From: Haloprofundus marisrubri
Lineage (GTDB): Archaea; Halobacteriota; Halobacteria; Halobacteriales; Haloferacaceae
Length of the DNA stretch: 64,000 nucleotides
NCBI RefSeq assembly: GCF_001469955.1
Contig: NZ_LOPU01000031.1
Coordinates: forward strand, 62,001 to 126,000
Direction of reading: 5' to 3'
Shown: positions 34,483-43,427 of the stretch, in pieces
How positions within the stretch are numbered: the first letter of the stretch is position 1
Layout: each line of letters opens with the position of its first letter
Program-made: the position numbers and the translations under genes
Notes under the pieces: generated by a model
The model's database searches: none
What the model was told of the DNA's origin: nothing
Seen by the model: only the letters and a program-made list of their open reading frames with translations

Positions 34483-34899
34483 TCAGTCGCAGGTACTCGG
34501 CATGAACTCCTCGACGGGCGTCTCGGAGACGGCGGCGGCGATATCCTCGTGGAGTTGGGCGAAGTCGTGACCGGCGTCGGGTCGGTCGAAGCCGGCGAGG
34601 ACGCCGACGCGGTGGTTGCAGTCGGCGAGAAACGTCCTGAACTGCTCGCTGTGCTCGAAGCCGCGAACCGTGTAGGCGTAGCTGTCGGCGAACAGCGACT
34701 CGTACGTGTCGCGGGTGACGTAACCGTAGCGTTCGTTGTCGACGAGCGCGTCGACGTCGAGCGCAGAGAGGTCGGCGGCGGCGTCCGAGCGGAGGTAGAG
34801 CTGTTCGTGGGTCCACTGGTCGAACAGCCACACGTCACGGAGCGACTCACCGCCGAACTGCTTGATTGCCGCAAGGAGTCGCTCTGTCGCGTCGCTCAT
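34483..34899 (-). CDS. DUF7522-like haloarchaeal protein
   Basis: 138 residues, soluble and acidic. It resembles a haloarchaeal family (DUF7522-type) recognised by its LRDVWLFDQWTHEQLYLRSDA and VRGFEHSEQFRTFLADCNHRVGVL blocks. Function unknown. It is divergent from the small gene at 35074 and has no clear operon partner. Confidence 0.7.
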   Translation of the reverse strand: MSDATERLLAAIKQFGGESLRDVWLFDQWTHEQLYLRSDAAADLSALDVDALVDNERYGYVTRDTYESLFADSYAYTVRGFEHSEQFRTFLADCNHRVGVLAGFDRPDAGHDFAQLHEDIAAAVSETPVEEFMPSTCD

Positions 34900-35073
34900 A
34901 CACCCTCCATTCGCCGCGGTGGGATAATCATTTTTGTGATAGATTGGACAGAAGTCAGACGGGCGTCACACGCGCGCCGGGTCGTCCGCCCTGGGTTCGG
35001 TCGCACGCTCACCACGCCCGACTCGCGTCCGGCGACCGCAGGAGTTTACGATGAGGCTGGCGTATCTCGGGGC

Positions 35074-35367
35074 ATGCCGCGACCGAAATCCGAGTTCGAG
35101 GAACTGTTCCCGTGTGACTTCTACACGCCCGAAGAACTCTTGGACGACGACCAGATGTACACCGTCTACGAAATCGCGCGTCTCCTCCAGGGACTGGAAG
35201 CCGACGCCGAAATCGACGAGGGCGTCGAAGACATCCTGCTCGACTGGGCGATTCCGTGGATTATGCGTAACTCCGAAGAACTCGCCGTCGCCGAACCGCC
35301 GAGCGACGAGGAACCCGGTTACTACGGGTTGAGACCGGACGACGAGGGAGACGACGGAGACGACTGA
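35074..35367 (+). CDS. DUF5827-like small acidic protein
   Basis: 97 residues, all soluble and acidic. The conserved segment PKSEFEELFPCDFYTPEELLDDDQMYTVYEIARLLQGL fits a haloarchaeal family of unknown function (DUF5827-type). The ATG at 35074 was chosen because it begins the conserved part. The ATPase gene follows 3 bp after its stop, so the two are probably co-transcribed. Confidence 0.75.
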   Translation: MPRPKSEFEELFPCDFYTPEELLDDDQMYTVYEIARLLQGLEADAEIDEGVEDILLDWAIPWIMRNSEELAVAEPPSDEEPGYYGLRPDDEGDDGDD

Positions 35368-35370
35368 GAG

Positions 35371-36210
35371 ATGCGACTGCTCGTCGCCGGCGGTGACCGC
35401 GTCGACGCCGGCAAGACGACGTTCTCGGTCGGTCTACTCGCGTCGTTGCGGCGCGACGGGTACGCGCCCCTCGGGTTCAAGCCACGGGCGGGCAACGACT
35501 ACTGGTTCGACCACGACGACGTCCGCGCGGCCGTCGGTTCCGGGCGACTGTACGGCAAAGACGCCCGCAAACTCGCGGCGGCGAGCGCCGGTGACGTCGA
35601 CCCCGAGACCATCAACCCGGTCCACCGTCTCTGGCGGCCGACGCCCGGAATGACCGGACTTCTCGGCGAGAGCGGCCGGACGTTTCTGGTCGACAGAGTG
35701 ACCGGCGAGGAGGGTCCCGAGTTCGTCGTCAACGCCGACGCCGAAGCCGACGGATTGCTCCCGGCATCGGTGGCCGAGTCGCTTCCGCTGGCGGACGCTC
35801 GTCGCGTCGAGTCCGTCTCGGAGTTCAACGAGGTGATGCGCGAGCGCTACCTTCCCGCCGCGGAGCGTCTCGCCCAGCGCGTGACGGCGACTGAGACGAC
35901 TGTCGTCGAGTCGTACGCAGATATCGCCGTCCCGCTCTCGGGCGTTTCGTTCGACGCCGTCGCCGTCGTCGAACCCGGACGGGCACGCGTCTACGACGGC
36001 GAACGGTACGCGAAAGCCCGCGACGTCGCCAGCGGCGGTCCCCGCGAGGGCCAACTCGAAGAGTACGTCGACAGCGTCGTCGAGATGATTGAGCCACTTT
36101 CGACGGTTCACTTGCAGGCGCTCGGCGGCGAGGCACGGGCGGACCCCGAAGCCGTCGCCGACGCGTACGTCGGGGCGTACGACGCACTAATCGACGCGGC
36201 CGAACGCTGA
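35371..36210 (+). CDS. P-loop ATPase/GTPase-like protein
   Basis: 279 residues. A Walker A motif GGDRVDAGKTTFS stands at residues 7-19, close to those of MinD/dethiobiotin-synthase-type P-loop proteins. The rest includes YADIAVPLSGVSFDAVAVVEPG, which could be the Walker B-like core. It probably couples nucleotide hydrolysis to an unidentified process. It sits directly after the DUF5827-like gene and converges on the MBL gene with 3 bp between the stop codons. Confidence 0.8.
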   Translation: MRLLVAGGDRVDAGKTTFSVGLLASLRRDGYAPLGFKPRAGNDYWFDHDDVRAAVGSGRLYGKDARKLAAASAGDVDPETINPVHRLWRPTPGMTGLLGESGRTFLVDRVTGEEGPEFVVNADAEADGLLPASVAESLPLADARRVESVSEFNEVMRERYLPAAERLAQRVTATETTVVESYADIAVPLSGVSFDAVAVVEPGRARVYDGERYAKARDVASGGPREGQLEEYVDSVVEMIEPLSTVHLQALGGEARADPEAVADAYVGAYDALIDAAER

Positions 36211-36213
36211 GTG

Positions 36214-36792
36214 CTATCCGAGTCTCGCCGCACGGGCGGCCATCTCGACGTGGTCGGACGGCGAGTCGAGAACGCTCGGGCCGTGGCCGACGTGCATCGC
36301 CGACAGCGAGCCGTCGATATGAGTCCGAAGGCGGTCGATACTCTCTATCAACAGTTCTCGGTTCCCCTCAGGCAGGTCGGTCCGGCCGAACCCGCCGTTC
36401 TGGAAAACGAGGTCGCCGGCGAACAGCGTGCTCGCTTCCTCGCTGTAGAAGCAAAGGTGGTCGTTCTTGTGGCCGGGTGTGTGGAGCGCGAGATACTCGC
36501 CGTCGCCGATTTGCACTGTCGATTCGTCCGCGATGGCGTTGTCGACAGTCGGTTGGTCGGGGTCGAAGCCCCACGTTTCTACGCTAAACGCGTCGCAGAC
36601 GGCATCGACGTTGCCGACGTGGTCGGGATGGGTGTGCGTGAGGACGACGGTGTCGAGAGTGTCCACCCGTTCGTGGAGTTCGGCGACGATATCGAAGTTC
36701 GCGCCGGTGTCGACGAGGACCGTTCTTTCGCCTTCGACGAGGAAGGCGTTGCTCGTGAACGCGGAGACGCCCTCGGCGAGGTTGTGAATCAT
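36214..36792 (-). CDS. Metallo-beta-lactamase-fold hydrolase
   Basis: 192 residues. The dinuclear metal motif THTHPDH stands in VVLTHTHPDHVGNVD, with later ligands HTPGHKNDH, the Asp in FAGDLVF and the His in MHVGHGPS. The family cleaves thioesters, lactones or phosphodiesters; this member resembles glyoxalase II-like hydrolases. The ATG at 36792 gives the usual short N-terminus MIHNLAEG. It is divergent from thyA. Confidence 0.9.
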   Translation of the reverse strand: MIHNLAEGVSAFTSNAFLVEGERTVLVDTGANFDIVAELHERVDTLDTVVLTHTHPDHVGNVDAVCDAFSVETWGFDPDQPTVDNAIADESTVQIGDGEYLALHTPGHKNDHLCFYSEEASTLFAGDLVFQNGGFGRTDLPEGNRELLIESIDRLRTHIDGSLSAMHVGHGPSVLDSPSDHVEMAARAARLG

Positions 36793-36934
36793 ACGTCCTG
36801 TCGGAGGTGGGCGGGTTTGGTGTTTTCCGTCTGAGTTAGACTGCTTCTCAAACTTTACTACCCCTCCCGGACGACGCATGAGACAACACGATGACGCGGA
36901 CTCACGGCCACGACACGAAAGAGGTGAGCGCGCG

Positions 36935-37930
36935 ATGAGACAGTACCACGACCTCGTCTCGGGCGTTCTCGAAAGTGGGACGTACAAACCGAACCGGACG
37001 GGCGTCGACACCGTCTCCGCGTTCAGCCGCCACTACGAAGTCGACCTCGGGGCGGGCTTTCCGCTGTTGACGACGAAAGACCTCTCGGGCTATCGCTGGA
37101 ACTCGTTGATTCACGAACTCCTCTGGTATCTCTCGGGCGAAGAACACGTCCGGAACCTTCGAGAAGAGACGAAGATTTGGGACGCGTGGGCCGACGGAGA
37201 GGGGCGACTCGACACCGCGTACGGTCGTTTCTGGCGTCGCTTCCCGATTCCGGAGTCCGGCCTCGACGGCGAGTCGTGGCCCGACGACTCCCACCGATGG
37301 GTCAACGACGACGAGCGAACGTTCGACCAGATTCAGTACGTTCTCGACACGCTTCGGGAGAACCCGCAGTCGCGTCGAATCGTCGTCAACGCGTGGCATC
37401 CGGCGAACGCGGCAGTCTCGACGCTCCCACCGTGTCACTACACGTTCGTCTTCAACGTCCAAGGCGACCGGTTGAACCTCCACATGACCCAGCGCTCCGG
37501 CGACATCGCACTCGGCATCCCGTTCAACCTCGCAGCGTACTCGCTTCTGCTGCACGCCGTCGCCCAGCAGACCGGGTTCGAGGTGGGGTCGTTCGCGCAC
37601 ACCATCGTCGACGCCCACATTTACTGCGGCGAGAACGAACGCGGCGAATGGTACGCCGACAATCTCGATGTCCTGCAGTCACGTCTGGCGGACATCGAGA
37701 GTCGAGACGAGTACCGCGACGTGAGCGAGTGGCTAGAGGAGACTGCCCCCGACGAGGAAAACGACGGCTACGACCACGTACCCGGACTCCTCCGACAGTT
37801 GTCTCGTGAACCGCGCGAGCGTCCCACTATCGACATCGCGGACAAACCGCTTGCGGAGTTGACGTTCGACGATATCGAGTTGTCGGAGTACGACCCCGCC
37901 GAGGGAATCCGCTTCGCCGTCGCCGAGTAG
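36935..37930 (+). CDS. thyA: Thymidylate synthase
   Basis: 331 residues. The catalytic Cys is in VSTLPPCHYTFVFNV, followed by the nucleotide-binding MTQRSGDIALGIPFNLAAYSLL; folate-binding residues include the C-terminal region. It makes dTMP from dUMP using methylene-tetrahydrofolate, which ends as dihydrofolate. The start at 36935 follows GAGGTG at proper spacing; another in-frame ATG at 36878 exists. folA begins at the very next base after the stop (37931), so the dihydrofolate product is recycled by the co-transcribed enzyme, as in Haloferax. Confidence 0.96.
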   Translation: MRQYHDLVSGVLESGTYKPNRTGVDTVSAFSRHYEVDLGAGFPLLTTKDLSGYRWNSLIHELLWYLSGEEHVRNLREETKIWDAWADGEGRLDTAYGRFWRRFPIPESGLDGESWPDDSHRWVNDDERTFDQIQYVLDTLRENPQSRRIVVNAWHPANAAVSTLPPCHYTFVFNVQGDRLNLHMTQRSGDIALGIPFNLAAYSLLLHAVAQQTGFEVGSFAHTIVDAHIYCGENERGEWYADNLDVLQSRLADIESRDEYRDVSEWLEETAPDEENDGYDHVPGLLRQLSREPRERPTIDIADKPLAELTFDDIELSEYDPAEGIRFAVAE

Positions 37931-38446
37931 ATGCCGGGAGCATCCGAGATACAGGTCGCGCTCATCGCCGCCGTCGCCGAGAACGGCGTCATCGGCGCTG
38001 ATGGCGACATGCCGTGGCACTACCCCGAAGACCTCGCACAGTTCAAGCAGACGACGATGGGCCACCCGGTCGTCATGGGACGGCGAACGTACGAGAGCAT
38101 CGCCCGACAGCTCGGCGGACCGTTGCCGGGTCGGACGAACATCGTTCTGAGTCGGAGCGAGATGGACCTCCCGGAGGGCGCGGTCCACGCCGATTCGGTC
38201 GACGCCGCGATGAACATTGCGAGAGAACTCGTCGGGGAGGATGGTGGAACCGTCTTCGTCGTCGGTGGGGCGACGGTGTACGAGCAGTTCCTTCCGCGCG
38301 CCGACCGCCTCGTGCTGACCGAGATTCACGAGTCGTTCGAAGGCGACACCGAGTTCCCGAGGTTCGACCGCGAGGCGTGGGTCGAAGTCGACCGAGAGGA
38401 ACACGACGAGTTCGACTTCGTCGAGTACCGTCGCCGCGATTCGTAG
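37931..38446 (+). CDS. folA: Dihydrofolate reductase
   Basis: 171 residues. The N-terminal AVAENGVIGADGDMPWHYPEDLAQFKQTT motif is the substrate-binding block, and VVMGRRTYESI and FVVGGATVYEQFLPRADRLVLTEI form the NADPH core. It reduces dihydrofolate to tetrahydrofolate with NADPH. It abuts thyA with no gap, a compact thyA-folA unit. Haloferax volcanii has two DHFR genes, of which hdrB sits next to the thymidylate synthase; the same is likely here. Confidence 0.96.
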   Translation: MPGASEIQVALIAAVAENGVIGADGDMPWHYPEDLAQFKQTTMGHPVVMGRRTYESIARQLGGPLPGRTNIVLSRSEMDLPEGAVHADSVDAAMNIARELVGEDGGTVFVVGGATVYEQFLPRADRLVLTEIHESFEGDTEFPRFDREAWVEVDREEHDEFDFVEYRRRDS

Positions 38447-38630
38447 TCGGAAACTGCCGTGAGTGTCGGCTCGAAGCGTTTTCCGGCGGATTTCTTCGTC
38501 AGTTTCTCGTCGGAGCGATGGTGTCTGCTAAAATTCGTCTTAGCGAGAGTTTTTCCGGGCGGGCCTCGTAGACGGGTCCGATGACCGGCAGCGTCCTCCC
38601 ACGGACAGGTCGAACCGACGGTGATACGCG

Positions 38631-39365
38631 ATGAACAACTCGAACCAGCAAGCGTACGACCGGGGCACCTCGCTGTACTCCCCGGACGGGCGCATCTACC
38701 AAGTCGAATACGCACGTGAAGCAGTCAAACGCGGCGCACCCGTCGTGGGTATCCGCGCGGCCGACGGCGTCGTTCTCGCCGCCCGCACGCGGTCCAGTTC
38801 GCCGCTGATGGTCACAGAGAGCATCGAGAAACTCCACAAGGTCGACGACCACGTCGGCGCGGCCAGCGCCGGTCACGTCGCCGACGCGCGGCGACTCGTC
38901 GACTACGCCAGACAGGAAGCGCAGGTCAACCGCCTCCGCTACGGCGAACCGGCGGGCGTCGAGGCGCTCACCAAGGAAGTAACCGACTTCATTCAGGAAA
39001 ACACCCAGCGCGGCGGGACGCGTCCGTTCGGTGCGGCACTGCTCGTCGCCGGCGTCGACGCGACGGGCCCGCGCCTGTTCGAGACGGACCCCTCCGGCAC
39101 GCCCCACGAGTGGAAAGCCGTCGCCATCGGCGGCGAGAGCGCGAGTATCCGCGAGTACCTCGAAGACGCCTACGACCCCGAGATGAGCGTCGACGACGGC
39201 GTGAGCCTCGCCGTCGAGGCGCTGCTCGAAGGCGCGGACGGCGACGAAATCGCTCCCGAGAGCGTCAGTCTCTCGACGGTCAGCGAGTCGGCACACCACA
39301 CGTACGACGCCGACGAAATCGCCACCGTCATCGACGGACTCGACCTCGACAGCGACGACGAGTAA
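38631..39365 (+). CDS. psmA: 20S proteasome alpha subunit
   Basis: 244 residues. The N-terminal gate and alpha signature is YDRGTSLYSPDGRIYQVEYAREAVKRG, typical of alpha subunits, with the H0 helix and no catalytic Thr propeptide. The C-terminus is acidic (DSDDE). It forms the outer rings of the proteasome with psmB (22791), which is 15 kb away. Haloarchaea often encode two alpha subunits; only one is in the window. The ATG at 38631 begins with MNNSNQQAYDRG. Confidence 0.95.
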   Translation: MNNSNQQAYDRGTSLYSPDGRIYQVEYAREAVKRGAPVVGIRAADGVVLAARTRSSSPLMVTESIEKLHKVDDHVGAASAGHVADARRLVDYARQEAQVNRLRYGEPAGVEALTKEVTDFIQENTQRGGTRPFGAALLVAGVDATGPRLFETDPSGTPHEWKAVAIGGESASIREYLEDAYDPEMSVDDGVSLAVEALLEGADGDEIAPESVSLSTVSESAHHTYDADEIATVIDGLDLDSDDE

Positions 39366-39437
39366 CGACCGAGAACCACCCGCCACTCGCCGTCGCCGAC
39401 CACGACTGTTTTGCGAACGCGCGGCGAACGGCCGACG

Positions 39438-40247
39438 ATGGCGACGCTTCGTCGAATCTTCGTCCACCCGATAAAGTCGCTCGACCCCCAGCGTGTAGAC
39501 GCTGCGACCCTCGTCGAAAACGGCGGCCTCGACGGCGACAGAGAGTTCGCGCTGTTCGACGCCGACGGCCGATACGTCAACGGCAAGCGCAACCGCGACA
39601 CCCACCGCCTTCGGTCGGTGGTCGACTTCGAGTCGGAGACGGTTCGTCTCGACCCACCGGCCGAGAACGCACGGACGTTCGAGTTGGAAAGCGAGGAGTT
39701 GACCGAGTGGCTCTCGTCGTACTTCGGCGAACCGGTGACGTTGGAACGCGACCGGACTGGTGGCTTCCCCGACGACACCGACGCCTCCGGGCCGACGGTT
39801 ATCTCGACGGCGACGATTCGAGAACTCGCGTCGTGGTTCCCCGACATCGACGCCGAGAGTATGCGCCGTCGCCTCCGGCCGAACCTCGAAATCGACGGGG
39901 TCCCGGCTTTCTGGGAGGACCGTCTCTTCAGTAGTCGAAACGAAGTGGTCGAGTTCACCATCGGCGACGCTGATGGCGACAACGAGCGAAAAATCACGTT
40001 CGAGGGGATTAACCCGTGTCAGCGCTGCGTCGTCCCCTCCCGGGACCCGGACACCGGAGCGGAGTACGACGGTTTCCGCGAGCGGTTCATAGAGAAGCGA
40101 GAAGAGACGATGCCCGAGTGGAGCGGCGGCGACTGGTTCGACCACCAGTTCCGCGTGATGGTCAACACCCGCGTCGACGAGAGCGACTGGGGGGAGACGC
40201 TCTCGGTCGGCGACGAAGTGGAGATAGGAGAGACGAAGACGGTCTGA
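39438..40247 (+). CDS. MOSC domain protein (mARC-like N-terminal barrel)
   Basis: 269 residues. The first about 110 residues form the MOSC N-terminal beta-barrel (IFVHPIKSLDPQ and GLDGDREFALFDADG), and the MOSC domain follows (about 120-265) with PCQRCVVPSRDPDTG, where the Cys is the likely molybdenum-cofactor ligand. Such proteins bind molybdopterin and may reduce N-hydroxylated or other substrates. The ATG at 39438 starts the conserved part. There are no obvious molybdenum genes nearby. Confidence 0.88.
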   Translation: MATLRRIFVHPIKSLDPQRVDAATLVENGGLDGDREFALFDADGRYVNGKRNRDTHRLRSVVDFESETVRLDPPAENARTFELESEELTEWLSSYFGEPVTLERDRTGGFPDDTDASGPTVISTATIRELASWFPDIDAESMRRRLRPNLEIDGVPAFWEDRLFSSRNEVVEFTIGDADGDNERKITFEGINPCQRCVVPSRDPDTGAEYDGFRERFIEKREETMPEWSGGDWFDHQFRVMVNTRVDESDWGETLSVGDEVEIGETKTV

Positions 40248-40255
40248 GCCGGGAG

Positions 40256-41017
40256 TTATCGCATCCGAAGAAACGCCCGAGCGGCGACGACTGTGATACC
40301 GATGATTGCCGCGTACAGCAGCAATCCGTACGGGCGGGCCGAGGCGAGTGCGTACTGGACGAGAAGCGCTCCTGCGAGGAGGACGAACCCCACCCAGACG
40401 ACTGCGGCCATCGACCCCGAAACGGGTGCGTCGTGGTTTTTCGCGCCGTTGTCGGTGTTATTCACACTCTCAGTGTCGAGCGACTCGGGGTCGTTCCACT
40501 CGTCTCCACGCCGAGAAGAGGAATTCTCGGAGACGACGGAGCGGAGTCGACGAATCCAGTACGTTCCCGGCGTGAGATACTCCGCACCGACGAGCAAGCC
40601 GAGCAGTAACGGGACGTACGGTAGAAACGAGAACTGTTCGCGGAGATACGACGTAGACGGGTCGTCCGGGTTGTAGTGGACCGTCGTCTCCGCACCGGAC
40701 GAGTAGTCAGAAACAAGCGAACTGATTCGCCACTGCATGTTCGACTCCGTGTCACCTCGGTACGACACTCGGTCGTTTCGGTGCTGTTGGCCGTCGACTG
40801 TGTACGTGTAGGTTACGTTCGGTTCGTACTCACGGTCACCCCAAATCGAGATGCGAGCAGACGTGTCCTCGTGGCTGTCGAGTTGCGCTGACTCCACGGT
40901 CCCCGTCGTTTCGGCGAACGAGTCGGCGGTCAACTGCTGGTCGACTACCCACGCCCCGCCGCCGACGACGAGCACGACGGCGAAAAAGAGCACGAGCGGC
41001 GACCGAACTGCGTTCAT
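40256..41017 (-). CDS. DUF3592-type membrane protein
   Basis: 253 residues. An N-terminal helix (about 8-25) is followed by an extracytoplasmic domain with tyrosine-rich repeats (VTYTYTVDGQQHRNDRVSYRGDTE, then TTVHYNPDDPSTSYL) characteristic of DUF3592. Three further hydrophobic segments lie at about 130-150, 205-225 and 230-247. Function unknown. It stands on the minus strand, convergent with the MOSC gene. Confidence 0.78.
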   Translation of the reverse strand: MNAVRSPLVLFFAVVLVVGGGAWVVDQQLTADSFAETTGTVESAQLDSHEDTSARISIWGDREYEPNVTYTYTVDGQQHRNDRVSYRGDTESNMQWRISSLVSDYSSGAETTVHYNPDDPSTSYLREQFSFLPYVPLLLGLLVGAEYLTPGTYWIRRLRSVVSENSSSRRGDEWNDPESLDTESVNNTDNGAKNHDAPVSGSMAAVVWVGFVLLAGALLVQYALASARPYGLLLYAAIIGITVVAARAFLRMR

Positions 41018-41059
41018 CGCTCGAAAATCACGTTCAGTTGACTTGAACGTGCGGAATAG

Positions 41060-41794
41060 TTACCAATCCGAGAACTTGTCGCGCCGGTAGAGGTCGAGTT
41101 CGCTCACCGTCGAGTTCGTCTGCTTCGTGGCAAACGCGATAGCGTCGGCAATCTCCTCGGGGTCGGTCACCTCACCGGGGTCGAATCGGTCCTCGAACGC
41201 CTCGTCTATCTCCGCGCCGAACTCGGTTCTGACCTCGCTGGGGTTGACCACGGTGACGCCCACGCCGTCGTCGCCGGCGGCCGCTTCGACGCTGTGGGCG
41301 AACCCGCGAAGCCACCACTTCGTCGCCGCGTAGACGGGGTTGAACGGGCGAGGGAACTTGCCGGCGAAGCTCCCGACGTAGACGAGGTTGCCGTCGGTCT
41401 CGCGGAGATGTGGGAGCACCGCACGCGTGGTGAAGAACGCGCCGTCGACGTTCGTGTCCATCATCGCCCGGTACTCCTCGGTGGAGATGTCGACGCCCGA
41501 CCCCCGCCCCAACCCGGCGTTGACGACGGCGATGTCGAGTTCGCCGAACCGGTCGACGGTGTCGGAAACGACGGCTTCGACGGCGTTTTCGTCGCGCACG
41601 TCCGCGGGGACGACGAGCGTCTCGACGCCGTACTCCGATTCGAGTTCGTCGGCGAGTTCGGTGAGTCGCTCCTCGCGTCGAGCCGAGAGCGCGAGGTGTG
41701 CACCCTCGGCCGCCAGTTTCCGTGCCGTCGCCGCGCCGATGCCGGAACTCGCGCCCGTAACCAGCGCGACGCGTCCGGCGAGTTCGTCAGTCAT
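41060..41794 (-). CDS. Short-chain dehydrogenase/reductase
   Basis: 244 residues. The Rossmann motif is VTGASSGIGAAT (residues about 13-24), the NAG motif is VNAGLG, and the catalytic Tyr and Lys lie in NPVYAATKWWLRG. NADP-binding is suggested by SARREERL after beta-2. It is a general alcohol/carbonyl oxidoreductase; the substrate is not determined. It is divergent from the beta-propeller gene at 41903. Confidence 0.92.
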   Translation of the reverse strand: MTDELAGRVALVTGASSGIGAATARKLAAEGAHLALSARREERLTELADELESEYGVETLVVPADVRDENAVEAVVSDTVDRFGELDIAVVNAGLGRGSGVDISTEEYRAMMDTNVDGAFFTTRAVLPHLRETDGNLVYVGSFAGKFPRPFNPVYAATKWWLRGFAHSVEAAAGDDGVGVTVVNPSEVRTEFGAEIDEAFEDRFDPGEVTDPEEIADAIAFATKQTNSTVSELDLYRRDKFSDW

Positions 41795-41902
41795 ACGTAC
41801 CGATTCTCGGGTGGCGACTTAGTTGCAGAGGCCGAAAAGCAGACAACGGGTTGCGATTCGGCGGCGACAATGCTGATTGTGCTTCGCCAACTATCGAGAG
41901 GT

Positions 41903-43351
41903 ATGTCGTCGAACGGCCGAGTGCGCGACTTCTCGAAGTTCTACCGGGAGTACGCCCGTGGCGGCGTCCACGCCGCCAGCGCCGCCGCGATGACGGCGTT
42001 CGGGTTGCTCACAATCTACCACGAGGCGTTCGCAGTGCTGGCGGTGCTGGCGTACGTCGTTCCGGCGCTGTACGTCTACGCCGAACGGGATGCCGACGGA
42101 AACCATGTCGAGCACCGTGAACACTCCGAACACTCGTCGACCACCGAGACGACTGAATCGCAAGTATCGAGCGCCGGGTCACGCGAAAATGCCAGCGACG
42201 AGAAACACCGCACAGAGGGGGTCGAAGGGCGCAGACCCAAACCGTCCGCTCGGCCGTCGTCAACGTCGGACCCAGATGGCGGCGAGGTAGATGAACCCGA
42301 AGCAGAGATTGAGGCCGGGACGAAAGCGGGGTCGAGACGCGGTGACGACGCCGAAACAATCGATAGCGACCCCGGAACAACTGATAACGACGCCGGGGCG
42401 AACGACGACGCCAGTGGAGACGAGACAGCCGGAGACGACCGAACTTGGACGACTGTCGAATCGTCCGTCGGCATAGACTTCTCTGATGCCGTCGTCGCCG
42501 GCGACAACGCGTACGCTGTCGGAGAGGACGGCCGTGTTCTCACGCGCACGGACGACGGATGGTCGACCGTGCTCGCCGACGGTCCCGCCGCGGAGGGCGA
42601 GAACCTGACCGGCATCGACGCCACCACCGACGGCGCGGCGGTCTGGGTCGCCGGCGACGGCGGGGCGCTGGGACGAATCGACACCGCATCGAACCGCCAC
42701 ACCGACTACTCCGCGCCCGACGGCGACACCGACAGTCTAACCGACCTCGCCATCTCGGGGCGCGCAGGTGAAGAGACAATCCTGTTGGTGAACGGGTCGG
42801 GGGCGGTCCGCCGCGGCGAGTACGACGGCAAAGGGGTTCGGTGGGACGAACTCCAGAAACCCGGAAGCGGGTCCAGTTTTGCGGCAGTCGCGTTCGCGGA
42901 CGCGAGGCGAGGCTATCTCGCGGATACGAACGGGTCGGTGTTCCGCACGGCCGACGCCGGCGAGAGCTACGAGGAAATCGGCATCGACGACGCCGGAGCG
43001 CTGACGGCCGTCGTCTCCGCGCCGGAGTCGATGACCGACGTCGAGGTGTACGTCGCCGAAGACGACGGGACAGTCCACCGGTTCGACGGCACCCGGTGGA
43101 CACCGAGTCGAGCGAGCGAGGAGAGTCTCTGGGCGCTTTCGGCCGATTCGGCGACGGGTTCGACGACCGATTCGCTGACCGATTCAGCGACACGCCTCGT
43201 CGCCGTCGGCGACCACGGAGTAGTTCTGGACGGAACCGACGAACGCTGGGAGACCGAGGAGACACCGACCGACGAGAGCCTTCGCGGGGTCGCTCTCGGT
43301 GCCGAGTGCGAGGTTGCCGTCGGCGACGACGGCGTGATTATCGAACGGTGA
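41903..43351 (+). CDS. Membrane-associated protein with BNR/YCF48-like beta-propeller
   Basis: 482 residues. The N-terminus (about 1-75) has two hydrophobic segments (AAMTAFGLLTIYHEAF and VLAVLAYVVPALYVY). A long Glu/Asp/Thr-rich disordered linker (about 75-190) follows. The last about 290 residues form a repetitive propeller domain with blades such as DAVVAGDNAYAVGEDGRVLTR and AVAFADARRGYLADTNGSVFRTADAGESYEEIG, similar to BNR or YCF48-type assembly-factor repeats. The function is unknown. No signal peptide cleavage site was seen, so the topology remains uncertain. The ATG at 41903 was chosen; an open frame extends far upstream over the SDR gene. Confidence 0.75.
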   Translation: MSSNGRVRDFSKFYREYARGGVHAASAAAMTAFGLLTIYHEAFAVLAVLAYVVPALYVYAERDADGNHVEHREHSEHSSTTETTESQVSSAGSRENASDEKHRTEGVEGRRPKPSARPSSTSDPDGGEVDEPEAEIEAGTKAGSRRGDDAETIDSDPGTTDNDAGANDDASGDETAGDDRTWTTVESSVGIDFSDAVVAGDNAYAVGEDGRVLTRTDDGWSTVLADGPAAEGENLTGIDATTDGAAVWVAGDGGALGRIDTASNRHTDYSAPDGDTDSLTDLAISGRAGEETILLVNGSGAVRRGEYDGKGVRWDELQKPGSGSSFAAVAFADARRGYLADTNGSVFRTADAGESYEEIGIDDAGALTAVVSAPESMTDVEVYVAEDDGTVHRFDGTRWTPSRASEESLWALSADSATGSTTDSLTDSATRLVAVGDHGVVLDGTDERWETEETPTDESLRGVALGAECEVAVGDDGVIIER

Positions 43352-43427
43352 CCGTCAGCACTGTCGAAAACACGTCGTAGACTGCCGCCAACGCCTCTTT
43401 TACGGGGAGACGCCCTAACGACAAGGT

